11,350 nt of DNA from an uncultured Litoreibacter sp. Lineage in GTDB: Bacteria; Pseudomonadota; Alphaproteobacteria; Rhodobacterales; Rhodobacteraceae. The position numbers and the translations under genes are program-made. Each line of letters opens with the position of its first letter. Positions within the stretch are counted from its first letter, which is position 1. The stretch is taken from positions 1-11,350 of the forward strand of contig CALFWN010000113.1 of assembly GCA_937928335.1 (NCBI GenBank), read 5' to 3'. This document shows, in pieces, positions 1 through 7,465 of the stretch. The notes beneath the pieces are model-generated. The model saw only the letters and a program-made list of their open reading frames with translations. It was not told the origin of the DNA and ran no database searches.

Positions 1-998
1 GTTCGGAAGGCATCGTCGTTATTGCCAAAGATCGCGACCCTCTGCCCGGGTGCCACACCAAACCTGTTGACGTATCCGCGCATGGCAGACGCCATCATCA
101 CGCCGGGGCGGTCATTGTTGCGAAATGCTATCGGGCGCTCCATCGCCCCTGCCGCGTAGACGCATCCTTTGGCCGCGATGCGCCAGAAGGTTTCCACAGG
201 AGCATCACCGGCATTTGCCAGATGGTGAGACACGCGTTCAACCGCTGCGTAGGTGCCGCCATCATAGGCCCCTGTGACCGTTGTGCGGTGCATCATGCGG
301 ACATTGTTCATTCCTCGCAACTCGGCAATGCGCTCCTCTGCCCAGATGTGACCGGGCTTGTCTGCGATTTCGTATGTCTCGAAATTCAGCCGCCCACCGG
401 GTCGAAAATCCTCGTCGCATAGAATGACATCTGCGCCAGCGCGTGCGGCCGTCAGAGCGGCCATGATGCCCGCAGGCCCAGCCCCGACGACAAGGACATC
501 ACAAAACGCATATGCTTTTTCGTAATATTGGGCGTTTTTGACCATCGACAAACGGCCCAACCCGGCTGCCCGCCGGATGATTGGCTCATATATTCTTTCC
601 CAGAACGCTTTTGGCCACATGAAGGTCTTGTAATAGAAACCGGCACCGAGAAATGGGGACAGAAGGTCATTTACCTCAAGCAGATCCCGGTTCAGCGACC
701 CCCAATAGTTTTGCGCTCTGGCATCAATCCCATGATGAAGCTCTTGCTGCGTCAATCTCACGTTGGGGGTGATCTCGCCTGCGCGGTGCAACTCGACCAA
801 CCCGTTCGGCTCCTGGCTGCCATCAGACATAATGCCGCGCGGTCGATGGTACTTGAAGGAGCGCCCGACCAGCGACACACCATTGGCCAGCAATGCGGAG
901 GCCATCGTATCGCCCTTGAACCCGGAATAGGTGGCTCCATTGAACCTGAACGCCACCTTGATGTCGCGATCTACCAATCCTTTGCCGTCCAGCCTCAT
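1..998 (-). CDS. soxA: Sarcosine oxidase alpha subunit, N-terminal part (runs off left edge)
   Basis: Alpha subunit of heterotetrameric sarcosine oxidase, which oxidatively demethylates sarcosine to glycine in the cytoplasm, with tetrahydrofolate taking the one-carbon unit. The frame is open from the ATG at 998 to base 1 and gives 332 residues; family members are about 1000, so roughly the first third is present and the C-terminal folate-binding region is outside. Residues 20-70 resemble the ferredoxin-like domain of the family (GDTMASALLANG, then FKYHRPRG and EPNGLVEL) and have no cysteines for an iron-sulfur cluster, as known for SoxA. A Rossmann dinucleotide motif, DVLVVGAGPAG, lies at 167-177 after YYEKAY, a typical SoxA junction. 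The start codon overlaps the soxD stop (ATGA), so translation is probably coupled; only a weak GGGA precedes it. The family is clear; completeness cannot be judged here. Confidence 0.93.
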   Translation of the reverse strand, partial: MRLDGKGLVDRDIKVAFRFNGATYSGFKGDTMASALLANGVSLVGRSFKYHRPRGIMSDGSQEPNGLVELHRAGEITPNVRLTQQELHHGIDARAQNYWGSLNRDLLEVNDLLSPFLGAGFYYKTFMWPKAFWERIYEPIIRRAAGLGRLSMVKNAQYYEKAYAFCDVLVVGAGPAGIMAALTAARAGADVILCDEDFRPGGRLNFETYEIADKPGHIWAEERIAELRGMNNVRMMHRTTVTGAYDGGTYAAVERVSHHLANAGDAPVETFWRIAAKGCVYAAGAMERPIAFRNNDRPGVMMASAMRGYVNRFGVAPGQRVAIFGNNDDAFR

Positions 999-1255
999 GT
1001 CTTGGTCCCATTGGCCAGATTGACGGATAGAATTTCATGGGTCGATACGTTGCGCTCGACGACAAGCCATGCCGCACAACCCGCTTCGTGTTGCCACAGG
1101 TCCTGGGTGACCTGGGTGGGGTTTTCCCGAATATGCAGGTAGCGGTGCATTGCTTCTACGTCCCCTTCATCGGGACGGTCCAAGTAGTCCTTTGCACCGA
1201 GATAGTAGAATTCGCGCCGGTCGCGCTCTCCGCAGAGAGGACAAGTGATCCGCAT
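995..1255 (-). CDS. soxD: Sarcosine oxidase delta subunit
   Basis: Small zinc-binding subunit of heterotetrameric sarcosine oxidase, 86 residues, a normal length for the family. The N-terminus reads ITCPLCGERDRREFYY. Cys5 and Cys8 together with His56 and Cys60 (HEAGCAAWL) match the Cys-x2-Cys and His-x3-Cys zinc ligands known for SoxD. It lies between soxB and soxA in the standard order. The ATG at 1255 has a strong GGGAGG site six bases upstream, which overlaps the soxB stop codon, and its own stop overlaps the soxA start. Co-translation of all three genes from one mRNA is therefore likely. Confidence 0.95.
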   Translation of the reverse strand: MRITCPLCGERDRREFYYLGAKDYLDRPDEGDVEAMHRYLHIRENPTQVTQDLWQHEAGCAAWLVVERNVSTHEILSVNLANGTKT

Positions 1256-1266
1256 GTACTGCCTCC

Positions 1267-2520
1267 CTAATGCAGGTTGTGCTGAGAGCCGGTGCCCTCT
1301 TCATCCATCAGGTTTTCACCTGTCTCGAAACGGTCAAACGTGTGACGTTGAGCGACCTCATGCGGGCGATCTTCCGCCATCAGATGGGCCATACACCAGC
1401 CGCTTGCCGGCACCGCCTTGAAGCCCCCGTAGCACCAGCCGCAATCCATATAGAGACCATCAATTGGGGTGCGGTCGATGATAAAGGAGCCGTCAGGCGT
1501 CATGTCCATGATGCCACCCCAACTGCGCAAAACCTTGGCCTTGCCGATGGCAGGCATCAACGTCATTCCCGCCTCCATCACATGCTCCATCATCGGCAGA
1601 TTGCCCCGCTGCGCATAGGACGCGTAAAAATCCAGATCGCCGCCAAATACCAGCCCTCCCTTGTCCGATTGGCTGATATAGAAATGCCCCATCCCGTAGC
1701 TGATCACGTGATCAATAGCGGGCTTGAGACCTTCCGAGACAAAGGCCTGAAGCACATGGCTTTCAATCGGAACCTCAAGCCCGGCCATAGCAGCAACCTG
1801 GCTGGAGCGACCGGCGGTCACTATGCCGACTTTTTTGGCGCGGATGGTGCCGCGCGTGGTTTGCACGCTTTTGACCACCCCGCCAACGACATCGATCCCC
1901 GAGACCTCGCAATTCTCGATCAGGTCTACCCCAAGGCGGTCGGCGCCTCGCGCATAGCCCCATGCAACCGCATCATGGCGCGCTGAACCGCCCCGCCCGT
2001 GCATCAGGCCGCCATAAATCGGGAACCGGGTATTGTCGAAATCAAGATAGGGTATCTCGGCGCGCACCTGCTCTGTGGACCACAGCTCGGCGTCGTCGCC
2101 TTGATTGATCATCGCGTTGCCGCGGCGTGCGAACGCATCTCGCTGACCATCCGAATGGCACAGCATAATAACACCGCGCTGAGACATCATGACGTTGTAG
2201 TTCAGTTCCTGTTCGAGACCTTCCCAAAGCTTCAGCGCGTGTGAATAGAACTCGGAATTGCCCGGCAGAAAGTAGTTTGCCCGAACGATTGTGGTGTTGC
2301 GGCCAATATTACCGGACCCGATATGGCCCTTTTCGAGGACAGCGACATTTGTGATCCCGTGATTCTTCGCCAGATAATATGCGGTCGACAACCCGTGCCC
2401 GCCGCCGCCGATTATAATCATATCGTATTCTGATTTGGGCTCAAGGCTACGCCAAATCGGACGCCAGCCAACATTTCTGGACAATCCCTCTTTCAAAATT
2501 CGAAGGGCGTTGTACCCCAT
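1267..2520 (-). CDS. soxB: Sarcosine oxidase beta subunit
   Basis: Catalytic flavoprotein subunit of heterotetrameric sarcosine oxidase: it binds sarcosine and FAD, and carries covalent FMN at the interface with the alpha subunit. From the ATG at 2520 it has 417 residues, normal for the family. The N-terminus (GYNALRILKEGL) is typical of SoxB. The FAD-binding motif IIIGGGGHGLSTAYYLAKNHG spans 35-55. The motif RHDAVAW contains His182, which aligns with the histidine that carries FMN in the corynebacterial enzyme (His173 there, from memory). The C-terminal CGWCYGGFKAVPASG (360-374) is also characteristic. An upstream in-frame GTG at 2565 would add 15 residues, but it lies inside a hairpin and has no ribosome binding site, while the ATG at 2520 follows GGGAGAGG. 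It is the first gene of the soxBDA operon seen here. The family call is very secure. Confidence 0.95.
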   Translation of the reverse strand: MGYNALRILKEGLSRNVGWRPIWRSLEPKSEYDMIIIGGGGHGLSTAYYLAKNHGITNVAVLEKGHIGSGNIGRNTTIVRANYFLPGNSEFYSHALKLWEGLEQELNYNVMMSQRGVIMLCHSDGQRDAFARRGNAMINQGDDAELWSTEQVRAEIPYLDFDNTRFPIYGGLMHGRGGSARHDAVAWGYARGADRLGVDLIENCEVSGIDVVGGVVKSVQTTRGTIRAKKVGIVTAGRSSQVAAMAGLEVPIESHVLQAFVSEGLKPAIDHVISYGMGHFYISQSDKGGLVFGGDLDFYASYAQRGNLPMMEHVMEAGMTLMPAIGKAKVLRSWGGIMDMTPDGSFIIDRTPIDGLYMDCGWCYGGFKAVPASGWCMAHLMAEDRPHEVAQRHTFDRFETGENLMDEEGTGSQHNLH

Positions 2521-2527
2521 TGGCCTG

Positions 2528-2535
2528 CCTCTCCC
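2528..2535 (-). promoter_or_regulatory. Shine-Dalgarno of soxB that fixes the start at 2520
   Basis: On the minus strand GGGAGAGG lies seven bases before the ATG at 2520. It supports this start over the in-frame GTG at 2565, which has no purine-rich site ahead of it. The first two bases are also the last two of the upstream inverted repeat, so folding of that repeat could affect ribosome access (inference). Confidence 0.75.
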
Positions 2536-2562
2536 GGTGTTCTTTTTCAAAGAGAACACCGG
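2534..2562 (-). repeat. Perfect 10-bp inverted repeat in soxB leader
   Basis: The arms CCGGTGTTCT and AGAACACCGG are exact reverse complements separated by nine bases. The element sits just before the soxB ribosome binding site. No U-run follows it on either strand, so it does not look like an intrinsic terminator. It may be an operator for a dimeric regulator of the sox operon or an mRNA hairpin controlling initiation; the sequence cannot decide between these. Confidence 0.7.
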
Positions 2563-2602
2563 CACTTGGTAAATACAATACTGAGGTCACCAAAATTGAA
2601 TT

Positions 2603-2637
2603 TCCAAACAAGAAAACGGCCCCTCAAAAGGGGCCGT
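2603..2637 (-). terminator. Rho-independent terminator of the tad-like operon
   Basis: A perfect 9-bp stem (ACGGCCCCT with AGGGGCCGT, 2616-2624 and 2629-2637) encloses a four-base loop. Read on the minus strand it is followed by TTTTCTTGTTTGG. It begins about 38 bases after the stop codon of the last TadE-like gene. The plus-strand side has no T-run after the stem, so it works mainly in the minus direction, insulating soxB from the upstream operon. Confidence 0.88.
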
Positions 2638-2674
2638 ACTCATGTTTCTTCGCTTCGGTCAGCTTGGCAGCGTA

Positions 2675-3370
2675 TCAGCTGGCCCCGGATGTGCCACCGC
2701 CCGTTGTGCTGCCACCTGTATCGCTTGAATCTTCTGTTCCAACCTGGTCACCATCACCATCATCATCCTCGTCTTCAAAGTCGATGGATGTATCAGGCTC
2801 GTCCGTCTTAACCAGTGTGGGGTGGAAACGTGGTCGTGTTACAATCGTATTGCGATATACTTTATCTTCGATGCCTACGCGAAAGATCGGCTGATGCAGC
2901 ACTGCTGTTTCCGTCACCACGACATTATCATCATCACCCATCACCGGTATCCATGAGGAGTCTCTGTCGATATCCTCCTGTGTAAGGTCGTTCATGCCGT
3001 TGGGACCGTAGGACCAAACAACTGTATAGGCAGTATTACCATCATCATCGTAGATGTTGTTGATCAGCGAAATCCGCATTTTGGGCGCTGCGTTGCTCGG
3101 GATCATGTAGTCGAGGACGTCGCGCATATTGTCGAGATACGGTTCATCCACCTCTTCTTGGCGGGACAACACGTCACTCACTGCGTAGCTCGCTTTCATC
3201 ACCAGCGTCTTTTGCCGATATGCGTCGAACCATACGAAAGTCGCACAGTAGAAAGCGGCCAGGATTGGCAGCATGATAATCGCTTCGATTGTGACTGAAC
3301 CATCTTCGCGACGGACACATCCGGTCAGCTTCTTCCACGTGCGGGGCAGTATTTTTGGGGTCTCAAACAT
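2675..3370 (-). CDS. TadE-like pseudopilin with acidic, glycine-rich C-terminal tail
   Basis: 231-residue TadE/TadG-family protein, probably a minor pseudopilin of a Flp/Tad pilus or secretion system, anchored in the inner membrane. The N-terminus has a basic leader and REDGSVTIEA, i.e. a prepilin-peptidase site Gly24-Ser with Glu29 at +5, followed by a hydrophobic helix to about residue 49. The rest should be periplasmic. The last 45 residues are low complexity: an acidic stretch at 197-208 (FEDEDDDGDGD) and then Gly/Thr/Ser-rich sequence to the stop. Its ATG overlaps the stop of the upstream TadE gene (TAATG), and AGGAG lies eight bases upstream within that gene. It is the last gene of the three-gene unit; a terminator follows. 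The TadE-like call is good; the tail's role is unknown. Confidence 0.8.
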   Translation of the reverse strand: MFETPKILPRTWKKLTGCVRREDGSVTIEAIIMLPILAAFYCATFVWFDAYRQKTLVMKASYAVSDVLSRQEEVDEPYLDNMRDVLDYMIPSNAAPKMRISLINNIYDDDGNTAYTVVWSYGPNGMNDLTQEDIDRDSSWIPVMGDDDNVVVTETAVLHQPIFRVGIEDKVYRNTIVTRPRFHPTLVKTDEPDTSIDFEDEDDDGDGDQVGTEDSSDTGGSTTGGGTSGAS

Positions 3371-3903
3371 TAGTTTGGCTCCTGAGCAAAGATCGAACTG
3401 GCAACCAGCTGCATATTTCCCGCCTCATCTGTTTTCAGCATCGCACCCAGCCCCAGGGAGGGGTAAAGTGGGTCGATAACGTAGCAGGCCCGAATAAACA
3501 TCAGATCACTCGGTCCACCGTTGCTGAAATCCGTGACTGGAAGCCCATCTTCGTTCTTGTTGATGCAGGTCGCGCGCACCGGCGGTAGGGCGAAGGTGTC
3601 CCGGTCGATAACGACCATCTCAAGCAGCAGGTTCTCCCGACAGCCCTTTAGCATGGCGGCGTTGCTGCATACGCGGTCACGGATTTCTTCGCGCGTGAAA
3701 CTTTCACTGGTGCCCAATCGGACATCGCGCATGGCACTGTCCATGCCATGCTCAAGGAGTGTCAGCCGAATGGTCGCCATTCCAAGCTCGAAAATCGATA
3801 CGAAAAGCAACAAGAAGACGGGTACGACAAGCACGAACTCTACGGTTGCGTTACCGTCCTCCGATTTAGCGTGCCGCCAGATGTTGAACAATTTTCTCAC
3901 CAC
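3370..3903 (-). CDS. TadE-like pseudopilin
   Basis: 177-residue TadE-family protein, probably a minor pseudopilin. The sequence SEDGNATVEFVLVVPVF holds a class III prepilin-peptidase site: cleavage after Gly17, Glu22 at +5, and a hydrophobic helix at about 23-40. The mature part has four cysteines (79, 88, 113, 140), which fits an oxidising periplasmic location with two possible disulfides (inference). Two GTG codons are adjacent at 3903 and 3900. GGAG lies three and six bases from them, so 3900 may be the true start (176 residues). It begins 13 bases after the stop of the TadG-like gene and its stop overlaps the start of the next TadE gene, so the three are co-transcribed. The paralogue downstream has the same N-terminal layout but little evident similarity in the rest. 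Confidence 0.82.
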   Translation of the reverse strand: MVRKLFNIWRHAKSEDGNATVEFVLVVPVFLLLFVSIFELGMATIRLTLLEHGMDSAMRDVRLGTSESFTREEIRDRVCSNAAMLKGCRENLLLEMVVIDRDTFALPPVRATCINKNEDGLPVTDFSNGGPSDLMFIRACYVIDPLYPSLGLGAMLKTDEAGNMQLVASSIFAQEPN

Positions 3904-3916
3904 GAACTCCGATACC

Positions 3917-5665
3917 CTAGAATGTCAGCTTCAGACGCTGAATGGCGTTAGCGATTTCACCAAATGCTTCAGAAATCTCCTGACCTTCGACCCGGAAAAA
4001 GTTGCTCGCAGCGCTTGCGCAGTTTTCCATCACGATTGCCGAGGCATCAGAAACTTCGAACCCAATCGTATATACAATAACGTCCTCGTCCTTCGCAGCG
4101 GTGCAGGCATTGTTCAGGCGCGTATTTTTCTCACCCGGGTAGACTGAGTCCATCACGTCGTCGAGCGTGTCGTAATACTCGTCACGATCCCAATCACGTG
4201 CATAGTGGTAGTAATAGGCGAAATATTTCACGCCCATCATCGCCCAGACCTCAGGCCAGGTCAGCTCTTCGTCGATACTGTCGTGACGGCGGCGGCCACT
4301 GAAATAGTCCTCATAGTAATCGCCGCGCGACATAAAGTAGTCGTTGTTACCGCCCGGGCGCTGTTTGTAATGCGACAGCCATGTGCTGTTTCCGTTGGAA
4401 GTTGGAACCCACCACAATGTGGAGTCACCCTCAGCATAATCCTCGTCCAAGGTGCGCTGCCGTGTATTGATCCCATCAGTCATAACCACCAGAATCTTGA
4501 GCGTATTGTCACGATCATATTCAAACGGCCGGCCGCTGAAGGCGGTCGAGCGACCACCTTCGGTGAAATTTTCAGAATCGTCCGGAAGATGATCCAGAAC
4601 CAATTTCGCCTTGGGGTTCAAGAAGTAGGAGCCCCATTTCACGCCCAAGTCGATGGATGTATTCCCGCCCGAAGTGAGGGAGTTGATTCGGCCCTTTAGT
4701 TTTTCAAGATCCTGGGACATCAATGTGATCCGGGATGCGTCGGATACGGGGCAAACAAATTGGCGTCTCGCACCATCGTCAGAACTGACGTTGGGATGGT
4801 TTATCGTTGTATAATATGGGTCGAAGTGACCTGTGCGCTGTAGATCATTGGTGTTGCCCATAGGGGAGGCATCAAGCGAGATTTCACCAAGGGAGAGCGC
4901 GCCAGCCACCTCATTGGTGATTTCGACTGTTTGAAAATCTTCCGCTTCGAAGTCAACACAGTGAGAATAGTCATGCTCATCAGTTACATTCAACTGATTT
5001 AGGACGTCCTCACCGGCATTCACCTGCATGTTGTAAGGAATGATGTTGATGGAGACGCGGTCAGCATTATCCAAAGTCAGAAGCGCCTCCAGGAATTCAT
5101 TGGCAGCATCTTTCAACGCCGCAAGTTTTGTCTGCGTGCCCGAGTTGTCCAATTGCCCCATCGAGCCAGAGATATCCAAAACGAGACTGATCTCGACATC
5201 TTGGGTGCTTTCTTCGGCCGTGCTGGTGCCGGAGGCTACCATTTGGCTGATCCCCAGCATATTCAGGAACAGGCTTTTAACTTCTGTACGGGCGGATATC
5301 TGCACCGTTTTCGTCAAGAGGCTGCAATTACCAACGACGTTTACAGCGGTTGTGTCGAGACCGGCTTTGTTAAAATAGTCAAGCGCCACATCTTCGCAAT
5401 CAATCGGTTCTCCTTCTTCATCGATGGGCCCTTTGAGCGCTGCTGCTGCCAGAGCCGCGCGGTCAAGCGTGTATTGGACGCGAGCGCGATCATGCTCGAA
5501 GCGCATGAAGTCGATGGCCATACCACCGGCCCACAGCATCATAACGAAAATTGTCAAACCGAAAACGACCATCGCCCCGCCCTCTTCCCGGCGGAACCCT
5601 TTCGCTTGGCGCATCGCGCGCCGAAGGCTAAAACGCTTCATCTTCATTCCCTTTGAGCCACTCAT
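3917..5665 (-). CDS. TadG-like pilus assembly protein with von Willebrand A domain
   Basis: 582-residue protein of the TadG type, thought in Tad systems to be an inner-membrane-anchored periplasmic component. A basic N-terminus (to about residue 27) is followed by GGAMVVFGLTIFVMML, a membrane helix at about 30-50, and the usual FEHDRARVQYTLDRAALAAAA segment. A von Willebrand A domain begins near 157: LVLDISGSMG gives the metal site Asp164-x-Ser-x-Ser168, with Thr336 (SGGNTSIDLG) and Asp397 (VVMTDGIN) as the other expected ligands. Residues 404-510 form a Tyr/Trp/Asp/Arg-rich insertion before the last strand (VIVYTIGFEV). Six cysteines (90, 114, 236, 305, 521, 549) could pair as neighbours. 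Starts at 5665, 5647 and 5641 are possible; AAAGGG stands about eight bases from the last. It heads the operon with two TadE genes. The family call is strong; its partners lie elsewhere. Confidence 0.85.
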   Translation of the reverse strand: MSGSKGMKMKRFSLRRAMRQAKGFRREEGGAMVVFGLTIFVMMLWAGGMAIDFMRFEHDRARVQYTLDRAALAAAALKGPIDEEGEPIDCEDVALDYFNKAGLDTTAVNVVGNCSLLTKTVQISARTEVKSLFLNMLGISQMVASGTSTAEESTQDVEISLVLDISGSMGQLDNSGTQTKLAALKDAANEFLEALLTLDNADRVSINIIPYNMQVNAGEDVLNQLNVTDEHDYSHCVDFEAEDFQTVEITNEVAGALSLGEISLDASPMGNTNDLQRTGHFDPYYTTINHPNVSSDDGARRQFVCPVSDASRITLMSQDLEKLKGRINSLTSGGNTSIDLGVKWGSYFLNPKAKLVLDHLPDDSENFTEGGRSTAFSGRPFEYDRDNTLKILVVMTDGINTRQRTLDEDYAEGDSTLWWVPTSNGNSTWLSHYKQRPGGNNDYFMSRGDYYEDYFSGRRRHDSIDEELTWPEVWAMMGVKYFAYYYHYARDWDRDEYYDTLDDVMDSVYPGEKNTRLNNACTAAKDEDVIVYTIGFEVSDASAIVMENCASAASNFFRVEGQEISEAFGEIANAIQRLKLTF

Positions 5666-6010
5666 GACTGCCCTTTCCCCGTGCCAGCACGCACAAAAAC
5701 ATTCACTCGAACGAGAGTCGTCCGATTTCTAATTGACCCGAATACTGTGGCTAGAATTTGACGAGGATGGCCTAATTCACGCCATATTAACCTTTGGAAA
5801 CAGACAAATTAGTTTGAATCGGATGAGTGTTTCCATATCCCGGCCAATGAGTGGCAACGCACGAATCGCGATTGGTTGCGGCGACCGAAAGTTTACAAAA
5901 TATTCTCAGAGTGCTGGCCATATGCTCTTTGATACCGTTAGGCTCGTTTTTACTTGGCCTAAGAAATAGCCACTTAGAGCAAAATTTGATCAGAGCTTCA
6001 GGGAGCCATC
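5666..6010. other. 345-bp non-coding gap between divergent operons
   Basis: This region lies between the start of the TadG-like gene (minus) and the dehydrogenase gene (plus), so it must hold both promoters. It is visibly AT-richer than the flanking genes. I see no confident sigma-70 pair: TTGGTT and TACAAA 16 bases apart near 5873-5900 is a weak plus-strand candidate. A TTAACC at 5787-5792 resembles part of a CtrA half-site. AATCGCGATT (5864-5873) is a 10-bp palindrome flanked by GCAAC and GTTGC. AGGGAG at 6000-6005 is the ribosome binding site of the dehydrogenase. Short open frames here have no initiation signals and no recognisable protein features. Confidence 0.6.
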
Positions 6011-7441
6011 ATGAGCGCACAAACCGAACCATCATTTCGCGATTCAGTCGAACTTATGTATAGCCGCGCCGTTAAGCTGATCGACCTGCCTCCTGGCCTT
6101 GAAGAAAAAATCCGCGTTTGCAATGCAACCTATACCGTGCGCTTTGGCGTTCGGCTGCGTGGCCAATTACATACGTTCACAGGCTACCGTGCGGTCCACT
6201 CGGAGCATATGGAACCCGTCAAAGGCGGCATCCGGTTTGCTATGGCTGTTCATCAGGACGAGGTGGAAGCGCTCGCGGCCCTCATGACTTTCAAATGCGC
6301 ACTGGTAGAGACACCTTTTGGCGGATCAAAAGGTGGTCTGCGCATCGACCCCAACGAATGGGAAGAACATGAGTTGGAACAGATAACGCGTCGTTTCGCC
6401 TATGAGTTGGCAAAGCGCGACCTGATCCATCCGTCCCAGAACGTGCCTGCCCCGGACATGGGCACTGGGGAACGCGAGATGGCCTGGATCGCCGATCAGT
6501 ACGCGCGGATGAACACCACCGATATCAACTCACGCGCTTGCGTCACCGGCAAACCGATCAATGCTGGCGGCATTCAAGGCCGCACCGAGGCTACCGGGCG
6601 TGGCGTTGAATATGCCTTGCAGGAGTTCTTCCGCTACCCGGAGGATATGGCCAAGGCCGGCCTTGAGGGCACATTGAAAGGCAAACGGGTCATCGTTCAG
6701 GGTTTGGGGAATGTGGGCTATCATGCCGCCAAGTTTCTGTCGGAGGAGGATGGAAGCCTTATCACTGCAATCATTGAGCGGGACGGCGCGATCCACAATG
6801 AGGACGGCATTGATGTCGAAGACCTACGCGCCTGGATCGGCGATCATGGCGGTGTCTCCGGCTATCCCAAAGGGACCTATGTGGCCGACGGCTCTGCCGC
6901 GCTTGAATATGAGTGCGACATTCTCATCCCCGCCGCGCTGGAGGGCGTGATAAACCTGTCAAATGCGAAAAACATCAAAGCGCCTTTGATCATCGAGGCC
7001 GCCAATGGACCGGTGACAGCCGGTGCGGACGAGATCCTGCGAAAGATGGGCTGCGTCATTATCCCGGATCTCTATGCAAATGCAGGCGGGGTAACGGTGT
7101 CATATTTCGAATGGGTCAAGAACCTGAGCCATATCCGCTTTGGGCGGATGGAAAAGCGTCAGGAAGAGGCCCAACACCGCGCCCTTATTGAAGAGCTGGA
7201 ACGCCTGTCCGCAGACAAAGGTCTGGGTTGGGAACTTAGCGCCGATTTCAAAAACAACTACATGCGCGGTGCTGGCGAGTTGGAACTGGTGCGCTCTGGC
7301 CTCGATGACACGATGCGCACAGCCTATCAAGCCATGCGCAAGGTCTGGCACGAGCGCGATGATGTGGAAGATCTTCGAATGGCGGCTTATCTCGTCTCGA
7401 TCGATCGCATCGCCGCGAGCTATCGCGCCAAGGGCCTGTAG
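6011..7441 (+). CDS. Glu/Leu/Phe/Val dehydrogenase family, probable glutamate dehydrogenase
   Basis: 476-residue cytoplasmic amino-acid dehydrogenase that should interconvert an amino acid (most likely glutamate) with its 2-oxo acid and ammonia, using NAD(P). The N-terminal domain carries EPVKGGIRF (Lys71), TFKCALVETPFGGSKGGLRIDP with the catalytic lysine Lys107, and NVPAPDMGTGEREM with Asp149, the acid-base aspartate of the family. Residues 220-236 (GTLKGKRVIVQGLGNVG) open the Rossmann domain; Glu at the end of the second strand (AIIERDG) hints at NAD rather than NADP, but this is uncertain. DLYANAGGVTVSYFEWVKN closes the active site. The length is slightly longer than bacterial hexameric enzymes. 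The ATG at 6011 follows AGGGAG by five bases. It stands alone on this strand; the next gene is convergent. Confidence 0.92.
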   Translation: MSAQTEPSFRDSVELMYSRAVKLIDLPPGLEEKIRVCNATYTVRFGVRLRGQLHTFTGYRAVHSEHMEPVKGGIRFAMAVHQDEVEALAALMTFKCALVETPFGGSKGGLRIDPNEWEEHELEQITRRFAYELAKRDLIHPSQNVPAPDMGTGEREMAWIADQYARMNTTDINSRACVTGKPINAGGIQGRTEATGRGVEYALQEFFRYPEDMAKAGLEGTLKGKRVIVQGLGNVGYHAAKFLSEEDGSLITAIIERDGAIHNEDGIDVEDLRAWIGDHGGVSGYPKGTYVADGSAALEYECDILIPAALEGVINLSNAKNIKAPLIIEAANGPVTAGADEILRKMGCVIIPDLYANAGGVTVSYFEWVKNLSHIRFGRMEKRQEEAQHRALIEELERLSADKGLGWELSADFKNNYMRGAGELELVRSGLDDTMRTAYQAMRKVWHERDDVEDLRMAAYLVSIDRIAASYRAKGL

Positions 7442-7465
7442 CGCCTTAGCTTTCAGACCGAAAAT

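Noticed and set aside
528..1142. 204-residue open frame on the plus strand across soxA and soxD
   Set aside because: It is antisense to two recognised subunit genes, has no ribosome binding site and no recognisable domain.
1270..1986. 238-residue open frame on the plus strand across soxB
   Set aside because: It is fully antisense to soxB, whose protein motifs are unmistakable. The product is His/Ala/Arg-rich without family features, as expected for a shadow frame in GC-rich DNA.
2521..2565. Longer soxB starting at the GTG at 2565
   Set aside because: The extra 15 residues are encoded by the inverted repeat, the GTG has no ribosome binding site, and family members start at the equivalent of the ATG at 2520.
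2741..2790. CATCATCATC-like runs as a possible microsatellite
   Set aside because: These are the reverse complements of Asp/Glu codons in the acidic tail of the TadE-like protein and are irregular, so they are explained by coding of low-complexity protein.
3521..4147. 208-residue open frame on the plus strand across the TadE and TadG genes
   Set aside because: It is antisense to two genes with clear prepilin-site and von Willebrand A features; the product is Ser/Arg-rich low-information sequence.
5733..5969. 78-residue open frame in the divergent gap
   Set aside because: It starts with TTG without a ribosome binding site, has no recognisable features, and occupies the space needed for two promoters.
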